Assembly: GCA_020436085.1 (NCBI GenBank)
Contig: JAGQYM010000026.1
Span: 1-58,059 of the forward strand
Length of the DNA: 58,059 bases
From: Cyclobacteriaceae bacterium
GTDB taxonomy: Bacteria > Bacteroidota > Bacteroidia > Cytophagales > Cyclobacteriaceae
Direction of reading: 5' to 3'
The notes beneath the pieces were generated by a model. That model ran no database searches. It was not told the origin of the DNA and saw nothing but the letters and a program-made list of their open reading frames with translations. The translations under genes were made by a program, and so were the position numbers. Shown piece after piece: positions 1-8,154 of this stretch. Position 1 is the stretch's first letter; the number at the start of each line of letters is the position of its first letter.

Positions 1-517
1 TAAGTAGAAAAATAAGTAACGAAAGAAAGTCCGCGAGATGTCTTCTCAAGATACTTAATGCCTTACTCATTTGTGCCTCCACCGTTTTCACTGAAAGTCC
101 CAACTTGTCAGCTATCTCTGCGTACTTCAGCTCTTCAAACCGACTCATTTCAAAAATAATCCTGCACTTCTCAGGAAGAGAATTAATCGCCATTGTAATC
201 TCCCGTTCAAGTTCATTGGAAATGAGTTGATCACTTGCGTTGTCCACCGCGTGATCCTCCACAGTTTCCACTGAAAGATGCATTTTACGGTCCCTTAGGT
301 AATTAAGGCTTTTATTTCTGACTGAGGTGTACAAATAACTGCGATAGTTCGTGTCCGCAGGTAACGACTCAAATTTTTCCCAAAGGGCAACGAAGGCTTC
401 ATGTACCAGGTTCTTTGCCTCGTCAAGGTCACGGACGTATTTCATCGAAAATCCGCAAAGCGGAGCAAAAAGCTCTCGAAACAGTTTTTCAAATTGTGCC
501 CTATTGCTTGAATTCAA
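1..517 (-). CDS. ECF-type RNA polymerase sigma factor (3' end cut by window edge)
   Basis: About 172 codons are visible and the frame is still open at base 1. The protein shows sigma region 2 (FRELFAPLCGFSMKYVRD, then EAFVALWEKF and YLYTSVRNKSLNYLRDRK) and region 4 (SLPEKCRIIFEMSRFEELKYAEIADKL with the helix-turn-helix VKTVEAQMSKAL). This is the layout of Bacteroidota ECF sigma factors that usually pair with a FecR anti-sigma factor and a TonB receptor; any such partner would lie left of the window. The start is uncertain: the frame opens after a TGA at 552-554 and contains no ATG before region 2, so the TTG at 517-515 is the best guess. A GGGAGG lies further upstream (about 559-567) but is too distant to serve this TTG. 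Confidence 0.85.
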   Translation of the reverse strand, partial: MNSSNRAQFEKLFRELFAPLCGFSMKYVRDLDEAKNLVHEAFVALWEKFESLPADTNYRSYLYTSVRNKSLNYLRDRKMHLSVETVEDHAVDNASDQLISNELEREITMAINSLPEKCRIIFEMSRFEELKYAEIADKLGLSVKTVEAQMSKALSILRRHLADFLSLLIFLL

Positions 518-614
518 ACCAGAGTTAATTTCTATTACAATATCGCTATATCAAATGAATCCTCCCTGATACGGATACATATCTAAGGCTGCGACCACGC
601 GTATAAAAGACGCA

Positions 615-643
615 TTGCAAAGAATTGATAAATATTATATTCG
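615..643 (+). promoter_or_regulatory. Possible Bacteroidota promoter for the 670-2919 gene
   Basis: TTG at 615-617, an 18-base gap, then TATATTCG at 636-643, which matches the TAnnTTTG -7 box at all but one defined position. The ATG at 670 follows 27 bases later. The mismatch and the AT-rich setting make this weak. Confidence 0.3.
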
Positions 644-669
644 CCCGCCTTTAATACCCTAAACTTACT

Positions 670-2919
670 ATGACCTTTTTTCGATCTGTTTTACTGGTGA
701 CGTGCACCTTTTTTGCGCTCAGTGCGCAGGCACAATCCAGCGGCACCATGCCCGATGTAAACGAACGACCGGTTGCCAATGCCATTCAGCTAAACGGTGA
801 TCCGGTAATTGACGGTGAAATCATCAACGAAGACTTTTGGAAAGACATACCTTCTTTTGACGGGCTTAAGCAAATACGACCGTATGCCGGACAGCCCGCC
901 TCAGAAAAAACGGATATCAGAATCGGCTATACCGAAACGATGCTGTATGTCGCGGTGGTTTGTTATGACTCACAACCCGACAAACTGGTGGTATCTGATG
1001 CCAGACGAGATGCTTCACTTGATGGAACAGATAGTTTTTTGTTTATCATCGATACTTATCATGACAAACAAAATGGTTTTGTGTTTGGCACCAACTCCTT
1101 GGGTATAGAATATGATGGGCAGGTGGACAACGAAGGTCAGGGCAATCAAAACAACAATCGACAGCAAGGTGGAACCATTGGAGGTTTTAATCTAAACTGG
1201 GATGCCTCATGGGAAGTAAAAGCCAAAACCGGTGACTATGGATGGAGTGCTGAGTTTGCTATCCCGCTACGCACCATACGATTTGCTTCTGGCAGTGATA
1301 GAACCTGGGGTCTGAATATTCAAAGAAACATTCGTAAGACAAACGAAGTCGCCTACTGGGCACCGCTTCCAATTCAATTTGATATCAAACGACTTTCTCT
1401 TGCTGGTGAACTAAAAGGACTCAACCTGAGAAACCCTGGCAATTTAAAGTTGATCCCTTATGTACTTGACAATGTGAACCGTGATTTCAATACAGATCCT
1501 AGCAAAGCGAAAAATAGAGTGGATGCAGGCGCGGATGTGAAATACAGCATCACGCCATCACTTACACTCGATCTTACTTACAACACCGACTTTGCACAAG
1601 TGGAAGTGGATCAACAGCAAATTAATCTTGATCGCTTTAATTTATTTTTTCCTGAGAAGCGACCCTTCTTCCTTGAGAATGCAGGGTTCTTTACAGTCGG
1701 TAGCCCCGGTGAAGTTGATCTTTTTTTCAGCAGAAGAATTGGCATTGCTAACTCGGGTCAAATTGTACCCATACTAGGTGGCGCTAGAGTGTCAGGCCGC
1801 GTGAATAAAACCAACGTTGGAGTTTTATCAATGTTCACGGATGATGCCACGTTTACCACTTCTACCGACACCACAATAGTTGAGCGAAACAGTTTCAATG
1901 TGGCCAGGGTAAATCAGCAAGTAGGGCAGCGATCAACAATTGGTGGAACATTTGTAAGTCGTGAAGGAAGAGGTGATATCGCTAGTGACTACAACCGCGT
2001 GTTTGCCATGGATGGAAAATGGGGCATCGGTAAGAAAGCACAAATCTCTGGGTTCTATGCGCATTCAAACTCTCCTTTGGAAACATCAGAGGGTAACTCC
2101 TTTAAAGTACAAGGTCAGTATCAATGGAATGGACTAGACATGAACCTGGCCTATACACAGGTGGATGAGAGTTTTGACCCTCAGGCTGGCTTTCTTTTTA
2201 GAAAGGCTTTTCGCAAGCCGGAATTCCTTGTATTGAAACAGGTACGTATGAACGGACGACTTGGCAGCCTCATGGAAATACGTCCTCACGTTTCATACCG
2301 TGGATTTTGGAATTTCCAGGATTTTCAAGAAACCGGTTTCTTACACATAGATAACCATTGGGTTTGGAGACAAGGTTTTGAGATTCATACGGGCGTGAAC
2401 TTTACGACTGAGGGTTCGCTCGCTGATTTTGATATTGCGGGATTAGGCGTTACACACGCTGCCGGAACATATAAGAATAGTGAAGCTCAAATTGTATTAA
2501 TTACAAATCCAAGCAAGAACATTTACTTTAATACCCGACACGTTATGGGTGGCTATTTCTCAGGGTCCAGATCAGCACATAGTGGAACTATCGGATTCAG
2601 GCTAGGTGATCGATTCAATTCAGAATACACCTTCAATCACAACGACCTGCATTTGATAATTGAGGGAATGGATAGATATTTTGGTACAGATGTTTTTGGC
2701 GCGCGACTTTCCTATGCCTTCAAACCGCGGTTGATTCTGCAAAGCTTTTTGCAGTATAACAGCGCAGCAGATATTTTTTCAGCCAACATCAGATTCAATC
2801 TATTGGAACAGGCCAACACTGGATTGTTTGTGGTGTACAATGAAATCTGGGAAAAGAATTCCGTCCTCAACAGAAGCTTTACGGTGAAGTATACGCATAT
2901 CATCAACATTCTTAATTAG
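670..2919 (+). CDS. DUF5916-type outer-membrane protein with CBM9-like N-terminal domain
   Basis: 749 residues. A signal peptide (hydrophobic stretch then SAQAQ at about residue 22) leads into a CBM9-like beta-sandwich at about 35-225 (LNGDPVIDGEIINEDFWKDI; KTDIRIGYTETMLYVAVVCYD; DGTDSFLFIIDTYHDKQNG). The remainder, about 250-749, is rich in alternating aromatic and polar strands and ends in an aromatic-rich strand series, as in the DUF5916 barrel. LFFPEKRPFFLENAGFF near 340 is characteristic of this family. These proteins are common in Bacteroidota and occur near peptidase or carbohydrate genes, but the substrate is not established. It is followed after two bases by the VOC lipoprotein gene, so the two are probably cotranscribed. 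Confidence 0.85.
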   Translation: MTFFRSVLLVTCTFFALSAQAQSSGTMPDVNERPVANAIQLNGDPVIDGEIINEDFWKDIPSFDGLKQIRPYAGQPASEKTDIRIGYTETMLYVAVVCYDSQPDKLVVSDARRDASLDGTDSFLFIIDTYHDKQNGFVFGTNSLGIEYDGQVDNEGQGNQNNNRQQGGTIGGFNLNWDASWEVKAKTGDYGWSAEFAIPLRTIRFASGSDRTWGLNIQRNIRKTNEVAYWAPLPIQFDIKRLSLAGELKGLNLRNPGNLKLIPYVLDNVNRDFNTDPSKAKNRVDAGADVKYSITPSLTLDLTYNTDFAQVEVDQQQINLDRFNLFFPEKRPFFLENAGFFTVGSPGEVDLFFSRRIGIANSGQIVPILGGARVSGRVNKTNVGVLSMFTDDATFTTSTDTTIVERNSFNVARVNQQVGQRSTIGGTFVSREGRGDIASDYNRVFAMDGKWGIGKKAQISGFYAHSNSPLETSEGNSFKVQGQYQWNGLDMNLAYTQVDESFDPQAGFLFRKAFRKPEFLVLKQVRMNGRLGSLMEIRPHVSYRGFWNFQDFQETGFLHIDNHWVWRQGFEIHTGVNFTTEGSLADFDIAGLGVTHAAGTYKNSEAQIVLITNPSKNIYFNTRHVMGGYFSGSRSAHSGTIGFRLGDRFNSEYTFNHNDLHLIIEGMDRYFGTDVFGARLSYAFKPRLILQSFLQYNSAADIFSANIRFNLLEQANTGLFVVYNEIWEKNSVLNRSFTVKYTHIINILN

Positions 2920-2921
2920 TA

Positions 2922-4271
2922 ATGAAGACGTGGCATATCCTTCTGTTAATATTAACCGCATGTGGCTCTAACAATAACGCTGTCAAAGAACAGCACTATC
3001 GACTGGGTGCCATTGGAGCGTTTGGCGAAATGGTGGATGCAGGCGTAAAACAACTTGCGCTAAGCTCAGTGATGTCAAAGGAAGAAATGGATTCTTTCTT
3101 TCCGGAGGCAGAGAAAATTGCGAAGAAAAACAACGTTGAACTTTACAGAGAGTCAGACCTAATTGTGACAGATCTCTTTCCGGCTGATGTTGCTCTAAAT
3201 AAAGAGGTACTGATCATCTACAAGGGAAGTGTAAAAGATCAATATCTTCAATTAAAAAAAGAGAAGGCTACACTGGAAGCCTCTGGGCAATACAATAGTA
3301 AAGCCCGCGAAGCGATTGCGAGAAAATTTGGACGACTGCTCAGCTACCCAACGGACAAAATCAACCGACTGTTGAGTGTGAATACTTCATTCAGAACGAT
3401 GAAAGATTTTGGCATCAATGCCACTAACCTGTTTCTGTATTACAAGGATCTTGATAAGGCAACACAGTTTTACACTTCAACACTAGGTTTTGAATTATTG
3501 GCCGACTATCAAATGGCCAGAATACTTAGACTCACTGCCGATTCGTATCTCATACTGGTAGATGCAACCAAAGGCATGCACACCGCTGAGGAACCCAAGA
3601 CAGTGGCAGTTGCTTTGCTTACCGAACAACTCCAGGAATGGTACAATTACCTTAAGACTCAAAATGTCAAAATCAAATACGATTATAGACCAAAAAATGG
3701 CGGCCCTCATGACGGCTTTGTCGTAGTGGACCCGGAGGGCTACTTACTGGAATTCGAGCTTTTCAAAAACCATCGGGAGAATGAGAAGTTTACTCCTTTG
3801 CTGAAACAAAGCCCTCTCATTACTTCGCAATCATCTAGCGTACCAGCTGGTCTGGGATTTAGGGCAACTATCACCTGGCTCTATTACAAAGACATGGTTG
3901 GCATGCAGCAGTTCTACGAGGAAAAACTCGGTCTGGAACAGGTTGTTGATCAGGGTTGGGCAAAAATCTATCACGCTTCTCAAACAGGATATGTCGGACT
4001 TGTGGATGAGCGGAGAGGTATGCATTCATTTACAGAAACAAAAGCTGTCAATGTTTCATTCTTGATAGATGACATCGATGGATGGTTTCAATATGTAAAA
4101 GAGCATACCTCATTTGAGTTACGCTCTGAAGAGGTCAATACCGGGCCAGAAACTAAGTACCGTGCGTTTGTCGGATTCGACCCTGAAGGTTACTACATGG
4201 AGTTCGATAAATTCTACCTCCATGCTGACAACGAAAACCTTGGTCGCTATTTAAAACTTACCAAATTTTAA
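2922..4271 (+). CDS. Lipoprotein with two VOC (glyoxalase/bleomycin-resistance fold) domains
   Basis: 449 residues with a clear lipoprotein signal (LLLILTACGSNN, Cys at residue 14). After an unassigned segment at about 20-155 come two VOC modules: about 165-285 (ATNLFLYYKDLDKATQFY, then FVVVDPEGYLLEFELF) and about 312-440 (ITWLYYKDMVGMQQFYEEKLGL, then FVGFDPEGYYMEFDKF). Each keeps the terminal D-PEGY-x-x-E-F strand that often carries a metal-ligand Glu. VOC enzymes include glyoxalases, dioxygenases and antibiotic-binding proteins, and nothing here selects one. A lipid-anchored VOC protein suggests an envelope location. The start lies two bases after the stop of the barrel gene, and the 3' end overlaps the convergent 4251-4901 gene by 21 bases. 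Confidence 0.8.
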   Translation: MKTWHILLLILTACGSNNNAVKEQHYRLGAIGAFGEMVDAGVKQLALSSVMSKEEMDSFFPEAEKIAKKNNVELYRESDLIVTDLFPADVALNKEVLIIYKGSVKDQYLQLKKEKATLEASGQYNSKAREAIARKFGRLLSYPTDKINRLLSVNTSFRTMKDFGINATNLFLYYKDLDKATQFYTSTLGFELLADYQMARILRLTADSYLILVDATKGMHTAEEPKTVAVALLTEQLQEWYNYLKTQNVKIKYDYRPKNGGPHDGFVVVDPEGYLLEFELFKNHRENEKFTPLLKQSPLITSQSSSVPAGLGFRATITWLYYKDMVGMQQFYEEKLGLEQVVDQGWAKIYHASQTGYVGLVDERRGMHSFTETKAVNVSFLIDDIDGWFQYVKEHTSFELRSEEVNTGPETKYRAFVGFDPEGYYMEFDKFYLHADNENLGRYLKLTKF

Positions 4272-4901
4272 CGTGAGGTTGAAATTGTTTCCACTCAATT
4301 TTGAGTCGCTCAATCCGTCTGCGCTGCTTCCATAAACCGCGCGATAAGAATAACCCGGAGCAAACCTCATCCACTTGAATACGTTTACTTCCAATTGCAC
4401 ACCTGGCTCAGCTACAAAAAACCAATCGTCATTGTAGGGGCGATCACGATGACTGCCAGAGTACTCTCTATAATAGTACCTGTCATATTGTAAGGTAAAT
4501 CCTGCGCCAGTCATTAAATCAAACACCACATGGAAAGTTCGGTTCGACCCCAACACATATTCAGTTTTCAAACCAAATTGTCCGTACATGTAGCTAAGAT
4601 TTTCTCCGGGGATGGCTGCGTATTCTGCAGGTACCGGTAAGTCATTCGTTACTGCAGCACCACTAAGTCCGAGCAAGAAGCGATGATTGATAAACCAACC
4701 ACCATACATTTCCACAAGGTTTGCATACTGGCCGTTAATTGAGGTGAATTTATTGGTGACCGCACCGTAACCGCCCGAAGACCGAACGGGATTACTGTTA
4801 AACAAAGTGTGTATTCGATCGGTGTCCCAATCTTCAACATCCTGGGCGAACGAGCTTAGAGAAAAGGTTAGGAAAAGGGCGAAAACTGCTAAATTTTTCA
4901 T
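4251..4901 (-). CDS. Predicted small outer-membrane beta-barrel protein
   Basis: 216 residues with a signal peptide (NLAVFALFLTFSLSSFAQ). The mature part has alternating strands with many aromatic and glycine residues (VEMYGGWFINHRFLLGLSG; LSYMYGQFGLKTEYVLG; NNFNLTLKFGKF) and ends in Phe, as many 8-10 strand barrels do. No family was recognised by eye. It converges on and overlaps the end of the VOC lipoprotein gene. It lies downstream of acyP on the same strand with a 76-base gap, so it could be cotranscribed with gapN-acyP, but no functional link is evident. Confidence 0.65.
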   Translation of the reverse strand: MKNLAVFALFLTFSLSSFAQDVEDWDTDRIHTLFNSNPVRSSGGYGAVTNKFTSINGQYANLVEMYGGWFINHRFLLGLSGAAVTNDLPVPAEYAAIPGENLSYMYGQFGLKTEYVLGSNRTFHVVFDLMTGAGFTLQYDRYYYREYSGSHRDRPYNDDWFFVAEPGVQLEVNVFKWMRFAPGYSYRAVYGSSADGLSDSKLSGNNFNLTLKFGKF

Positions 4902-4977
4902 GATTCTGTCTTGTTATTGCTTTTACGCCTTCAAGACAATCACCCCGTTACTTACCCCTACTCGACCTTAAAACTTT

Positions 4978-5253
4978 TTAGAAAAAGTCCCTTTTGATGT
5001 CGAATTGGTCGAAATTCTTGAGTTTACCTTCTGTCGTCTCAACATTCTCCACCTGGGCATTTGGCGGGCCTTGTTTGCACCAGGCTACGAGCTGATCCAG
5101 CTTTTCTTTATCACCCTCAGCTTCAATATAAACACTGCCGTCAGTTTCATTTTTCACAAAACCGCAAATGCCTAATGATCGTGCTTTGTCTCTTGTTGAA
5201 GCACGATAAAACACTCCCTGGACTTTGCCAGAAACTCTAATCGAAAGATGCAT
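4978..5253 (-). CDS. acyP: Acylphosphatase
   Basis: 91 residues, the normal size for this single-domain enzyme, which hydrolyses acyl phosphates such as 1,3-bisphosphoglycerate, carbamoyl phosphate and acetyl phosphate. The signature is complete: SGKVQGVFYRASTRDKA carries the phosphate-binding loop and catalytic Arg, and GFVKNETDGSVYIEAEGD carries the catalytic Asn. The gene starts three bases after the gapN stop, so the two are almost certainly one transcript. Because GapN oxidises glyceraldehyde-3-phosphate without making 1,3-bisphosphoglycerate, and acylphosphatase destroys that compound, both would bypass the ATP-forming phosphoglycerate kinase step. The pairing is seen directly; the metabolic reading is inference. 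Confidence 0.93.
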   Translation of the reverse strand: MHLSIRVSGKVQGVFYRASTRDKARSLGICGFVKNETDGSVYIEAEGDKEKLDQLVAWCKQGPPNAQVENVETTEGKLKNFDQFDIKRDFF

Positions 5254-5256
5254 CTA

Positions 5257-6873
5257 CTAAACTATATAGTCTGTACTCAAAAAAGCAGACTCACGATTGC
5301 GAATAATTGATCCTATGATTTGCTTGTTTGCATCTGTACTCTTGGTAGCAACTAATGTGCGTATCGAAAATACACGCAAGGCATCTGCAACAGATAAAGT
5401 ACCTTCTGCTGAATCCTTTCTTCCATTAAAAGGAAAAGTATCGGGCCCACGTTGACATTGAGCATTCACATTGATGCGGCCTACCTGGTTACAAAATGCG
5501 TCCATCAACTTCGCCAATTCTTTGGACTCGCTTCCGAAAATACTCACCTGCTGGCCAAAGTTCGAGTTCACCACATAGTCGATTGCCTCCTGTGCTCCAT
5601 CAAACGACATAATTGGTATTACAGGCCCGAACTGCTCTTCATAGTAAACTCTCATCTTATCATTCACCGGGTAAAGCATGGCCGGGTAAAAAAACGATTC
5701 CAAATACTGACCACCGTTTTCATTAATGATTTCCGCACCGTGTGTTTTTGCATCCTCTACTAGTTCTCTCAGGTAGTCAACTTTTCCCGGTTCAGGCAAT
5801 GGTGTAAGGCTCACACCATCTGTCCACGGCATGCCTGATTTTAGTTTTGCCAGTTCTGATTTGAACTTCGAAATAAATTCTTCTAAGACTGATTTGTGGA
5901 CTAAGAGAATTTTCAATGCTGTACATCTCTGGCCGTTGAATGACAATGAGCCGGCAACACATTCTTTCACTGCATTATCAAGGTCAGCATCAGGCAACAC
6001 GATCGCGGGATTCTTAGCATCAAGGCCAAGTATAGCTTTCAAACGATGAAGTTTTGGATGAAGCTTTTTTAAATCGTTAGCTCCCTTATTGGTGCCGATA
6101 AATGCAAACACATCTATTCTTCCTGTTTCCATCAAGGCACCCACAGTTTCGCGGCCACGGCCGTATGTGATATTGATTACTCCTGCCGGAAAACTCTGGC
6201 GAAATGCTTCAAGCAAAGGGCGAATAAGAAGGACTCCATACTTCGCGGGTTTGAACACAACCGTGTTGCCCATGATAAGCGCAGGTATGAGCGTTGAGAA
6301 AGTCTCGTTAAGGGGATAATTAAAGGGTCCCATACAAAGCGCCACACCGAGTGGCACTCTCCGTATCTGCGCCATGAAACCCTGCTCCTCGACCAGCTTG
6401 GCAGAATTTCTGTCAAGTTCTTTCAATGATTTAATTGTGTCTTCGATGTAGTCACAGGTACGATCAAATTCCTTCTGAGAATCTTTTAAAGGTTTACCAA
6501 TTTCCCACATCAAAAGTTTTACCACTTCGTCTCTTTGCTTTCGCATCTCTGCAAGAAACTTTTCAACATGTTCAATTCTGCCCTCCACACCTAAAGTAGG
6601 CCAATACCCATGGCCTTGATCATAAGCCGCCACCGCGGCATCAAGAGCCTGAAGAGCTTCCTTCTCGGTAAGCAAAGGCGTGCTTCCAATTACAGCTTGT
6701 GCTAATGTATTACCATCGTTAATAAAAACGGGACTAAGAACGGGATTCAGTTTACCTTCCCATGTTCTCATCTCTCCGTTGATTAGGTATTCTCGTTGTT
6801 CGATTGGCTTTGCAATTGCAAACTGAGGAGGTATCTCTTCTTTGCGTGGAAATATATTTTTTAGATCATTCAT
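5257..6873 (-). CDS. NADP-dependent (non-phosphorylating) glyceraldehyde-3-phosphate dehydrogenase, GapN-like
   Basis: 538 residues of the aldehyde dehydrogenase superfamily. Visible motifs include the cofactor-domain MGPFNYPLNETF and GNTVVFKPAKYGVL, the catalytic-Cys segment SFNGQRCTALKILLVHKSV, and the C-terminal GRINVNAQCQRGPDTFPFNGRKDSAEGT segment, which is close to GapN-type enzymes. The expected product is 3-phosphoglycerate plus NADPH. The usual general-base motif (E-L-G-G-K) reads ILGLDAKN, so the conserved Glu is not at its standard place. I recall related Bacteroidota proteins sharing this variant, so it may be a subfamily feature. The next gene, acyP, is three bases downstream. A hairpin terminator and a promoter-like pair lie upstream at 6924-7015. 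Confidence 0.85.
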   Translation of the reverse strand: MNDLKNIFPRKEEIPPQFAIAKPIEQREYLINGEMRTWEGKLNPVLSPVFINDGNTLAQAVIGSTPLLTEKEALQALDAAVAAYDQGHGYWPTLGVEGRIEHVEKFLAEMRKQRDEVVKLLMWEIGKPLKDSQKEFDRTCDYIEDTIKSLKELDRNSAKLVEEQGFMAQIRRVPLGVALCMGPFNYPLNETFSTLIPALIMGNTVVFKPAKYGVLLIRPLLEAFRQSFPAGVINITYGRGRETVGALMETGRIDVFAFIGTNKGANDLKKLHPKLHRLKAILGLDAKNPAIVLPDADLDNAVKECVAGSLSFNGQRCTALKILLVHKSVLEEFISKFKSELAKLKSGMPWTDGVSLTPLPEPGKVDYLRELVEDAKTHGAEIINENGGQYLESFFYPAMLYPVNDKMRVYYEEQFGPVIPIMSFDGAQEAIDYVVNSNFGQQVSIFGSESKELAKLMDAFCNQVGRINVNAQCQRGPDTFPFNGRKDSAEGTLSVADALRVFSIRTLVATKSTDANKQIIGSIIRNRESAFLSTDYIV

Positions 6874-6923
6874 ACGACTTTGATAAGGGTTTAAAAATCC
6901 ACAACCTCAATATCGACTGTTGC

Positions 6924-6948
6924 AAAAATGCCGCTCCAAAAGCGGCAT
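6924..6948 (-). terminator. Hairpin terminator or attenuator upstream of gapN
   Basis: ATGCCGCT (6928-6935) and AGCGGCAT (6941-6948) form a perfect 8-bp stem with loop CCAAA. Read on the minus strand it is followed by five T. It sits 51 bases before the gapN start and about 33 bases after a promoter-like pair, so it could end a small RNA or act as a leader attenuator for gapN. Confidence 0.6.
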
Positions 6949-6987
6949 ACTATCCTTTGTAAGTTACACAGTTTTCGATGATGAACG

Positions 6988-7015
6988 ATTATAATTCATT
7001 GGGTTCAGAAGTCAA
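6988..7015 (-). promoter_or_regulatory. Promoter-like -35/-10 pair upstream of gapN
   Basis: On the minus strand, TTGACT (7015-7010), a 16-base gap, then TATAAT (6993-6988). This resembles the classical sigma-70 consensus rather than the Bacteroidota TAnnTTTG form. Transcription would start near 6981 and meet the hairpin at 6948-6924 within about 60 bases. Confidence 0.4.
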
Positions 7016-7031
7016 GAAACAAAGTGCCAAC

Positions 7032-7062
7032 AAAAAAAAATTGCGCGAAAACGTTCGCGCAA
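7032..7062 (-). terminator. Rho-independent terminator ending the 17-gene minus-strand unit
   Basis: TTGCGCGAA (7041-7049) and TTCGCGCAA (7054-7062) form a perfect 9-bp GC-rich stem with a four-base loop. On the minus strand it is followed by nine T (7040-7032). It lies 26 bases after the stop of the 39-codon gene, the last of the long run of same-strand genes starting at 24186. Confidence 0.85.
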
Positions 7063-7088
7063 TCGGTAACAACTAGTTCCAGACGGCT

Positions 7089-7208
7089 TTATCTTTTTAA
7101 GTAATTCATAATCATTTCCACAATAATTGTGGTCAGCACTACTAACAAAAGATATAGGAATACCGTGAATCTTCTATAATACCATCTATTCATAGCAAAC
7201 TTTTCCAT
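7089..7208 (-). CDS. Small single-pass membrane protein, 39 residues
   Basis: A short ORF beginning MEKFAMNRWYYRRF, with a hydrophobic stretch (about residues 14-36, VFLYLLLVVLTTIIVEMI) and a basic C-terminus (NYLKR). The RWYYRR flank suggests an N-in orientation. It follows the 7249-7689 gene by 40 bases and precedes the strong terminator by 26 bases, so it is probably transcribed as the last gene of the unit. No family was recognised. Its small size, single helix and terminal position suit a modulator of a membrane complex, but that is a guess. Coding status rests on the hydrophobicity and placement only. Confidence 0.5.
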   Translation of the reverse strand: MEKFAMNRWYYRRFTVFLYLLLVVLTTIIVEMIMNYLKR

Positions 7209-7248
7209 ACCACATTTCTATCTACAAACCACATCTCCCAGAAAGTGA

Positions 7249-7689
7249 TCAAATGACTTTTAGATGGATAGGGCTAGAAAATGACTCATTGCCCCACTGG
7301 TCCACAAGTCGAAAAACAATGGAATGATTTCCTTTCATCGTCAACCTGATAGGTACAGTGTAAATTGACTCTCTTGCATCATCAATTTTTACGAATACGG
7401 ACTGCAGTCCGGCATGAAATTCCGACATATTCAGGGAGAGGATTGACCCCGAAGGATAAACCAATTTTCTCTCCTCCATTTTCTCGGTATCATTTGTAAG
7501 TGGAAGCCTGTCTAACTCAATAAAGTTGTAGCTAACATTCAATTCAAGTTCAAAATCGGCAATCACCTTGACCGCAAGTTCATTAGGCAAGTCCAATGAG
7601 TCTGCTGGCAAAACCGAACTCGGGTGCGTATTTGATTCATGAAATGCAGATAGTGAGGAGACCAGAAAGCTTAAAAAAATTATTCTCAT
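7249..7689 (-). CDS. Secreted protein of unknown function, Ig-like beta fold likely
   Basis: 146 residues. The N-terminus (RIIFLSFLVSSLSAF) is a probable signal peptide. The mature part is beta-rich (LAVKVIADFELELNVSYNFIEL; SIYTVPIRLTMKGNHSIVFRL; ending VDQWGNESFSSPIHLKVI). The final VDQWGNES strand pair resembles Ig-like or fibronectin-like domains with a conserved D-x-x-G-N turn. No family was recognised. It lies in the distal part of the signalling unit, between a 141-residue secreted protein and the 39-residue membrane protein, and all four genes downstream of the ABC transporter carry export or membrane signals. Confidence 0.6.
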   Translation of the reverse strand: MRIIFLSFLVSSLSAFHESNTHPSSVLPADSLDLPNELAVKVIADFELELNVSYNFIELDRLPLTNDTEKMEERKLVYPSGSILSLNMSEFHAGLQSVFVKIDDARESIYTVPIRLTMKGNHSIVFRLVDQWGNESFSSPIHLKVI

Positions 7690-7724
7690 TATATCTTAAA
7701 ATTTGATCTAAAATATTTTTTTGG

Positions 7725-8150
7725 TTAACGTTTAAATCCGAGCGCAGCGCCACCACATCTCATATAGCCTGGATCAAACGTGTATTGTATATAGTATATC
7801 CCGGTTGCGTTGCAGGGAAAGGACAGTGCCGATGCCAGTTGACTTCCTATTTTGTTGGTAGCAACCTTGTTACGTTGACTATCGAACAATGTGACAACGG
7901 TACCCAAATCTTTGTTCCTGTCCCTTAGCGTAAGGATATAGCTAGTTCCGCGAGTGAGCACATAGGAAAACTCAATTTTCTCCAAATCAGGTTCGCCATC
8001 TATTTTATATGACTTTAGAAAATTGTAACCACCGGGCAGTCCGGTGACGGAAGAGTTAACCAGCTCATCCGGATTGCACTGTGCATTTGCCACCTGCACT
8101 GAAATTGTGAGAATGGCGATGGACAAGAAATATCTTAATAATGATTTCAT
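7725..8150 (-). CDS. Small secreted Cys-containing protein of unknown function
   Basis: 141 residues with a signal peptide ending near QVANAQ. The mature part has Cys residues in QCNPDELV, SFPCNATGIYY and MRCGGAALGFKR; the latter two could form a disulfide outside the cytoplasm. The middle (YILTLRDRNKDLGTVVTLFDSQRNKVATN) is beta-rich. The C-terminal CGGAALGFKR ending resembles small Bacteroidota secreted proteins I recall without an assigned role. It starts four bases after the stop of the 298-residue lipoprotein gene, so translational coupling is likely. Confidence 0.65.
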   Translation of the reverse strand: MKSLLRYFLSIAILTISVQVANAQCNPDELVNSSVTGLPGGYNFLKSYKIDGEPDLEKIEFSYVLTRGTSYILTLRDRNKDLGTVVTLFDSQRNKVATNKIGSQLASALSFPCNATGIYYIQYTFDPGYMRCGGAALGFKR

Positions 8151-8154
8151 AGTT

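Noticed and set aside
351-569. Plus-strand ORF of 72 codons at the left edge
   Set aside because: It is antisense to a well-supported ECF sigma factor and has no recognisable composition or start signals.
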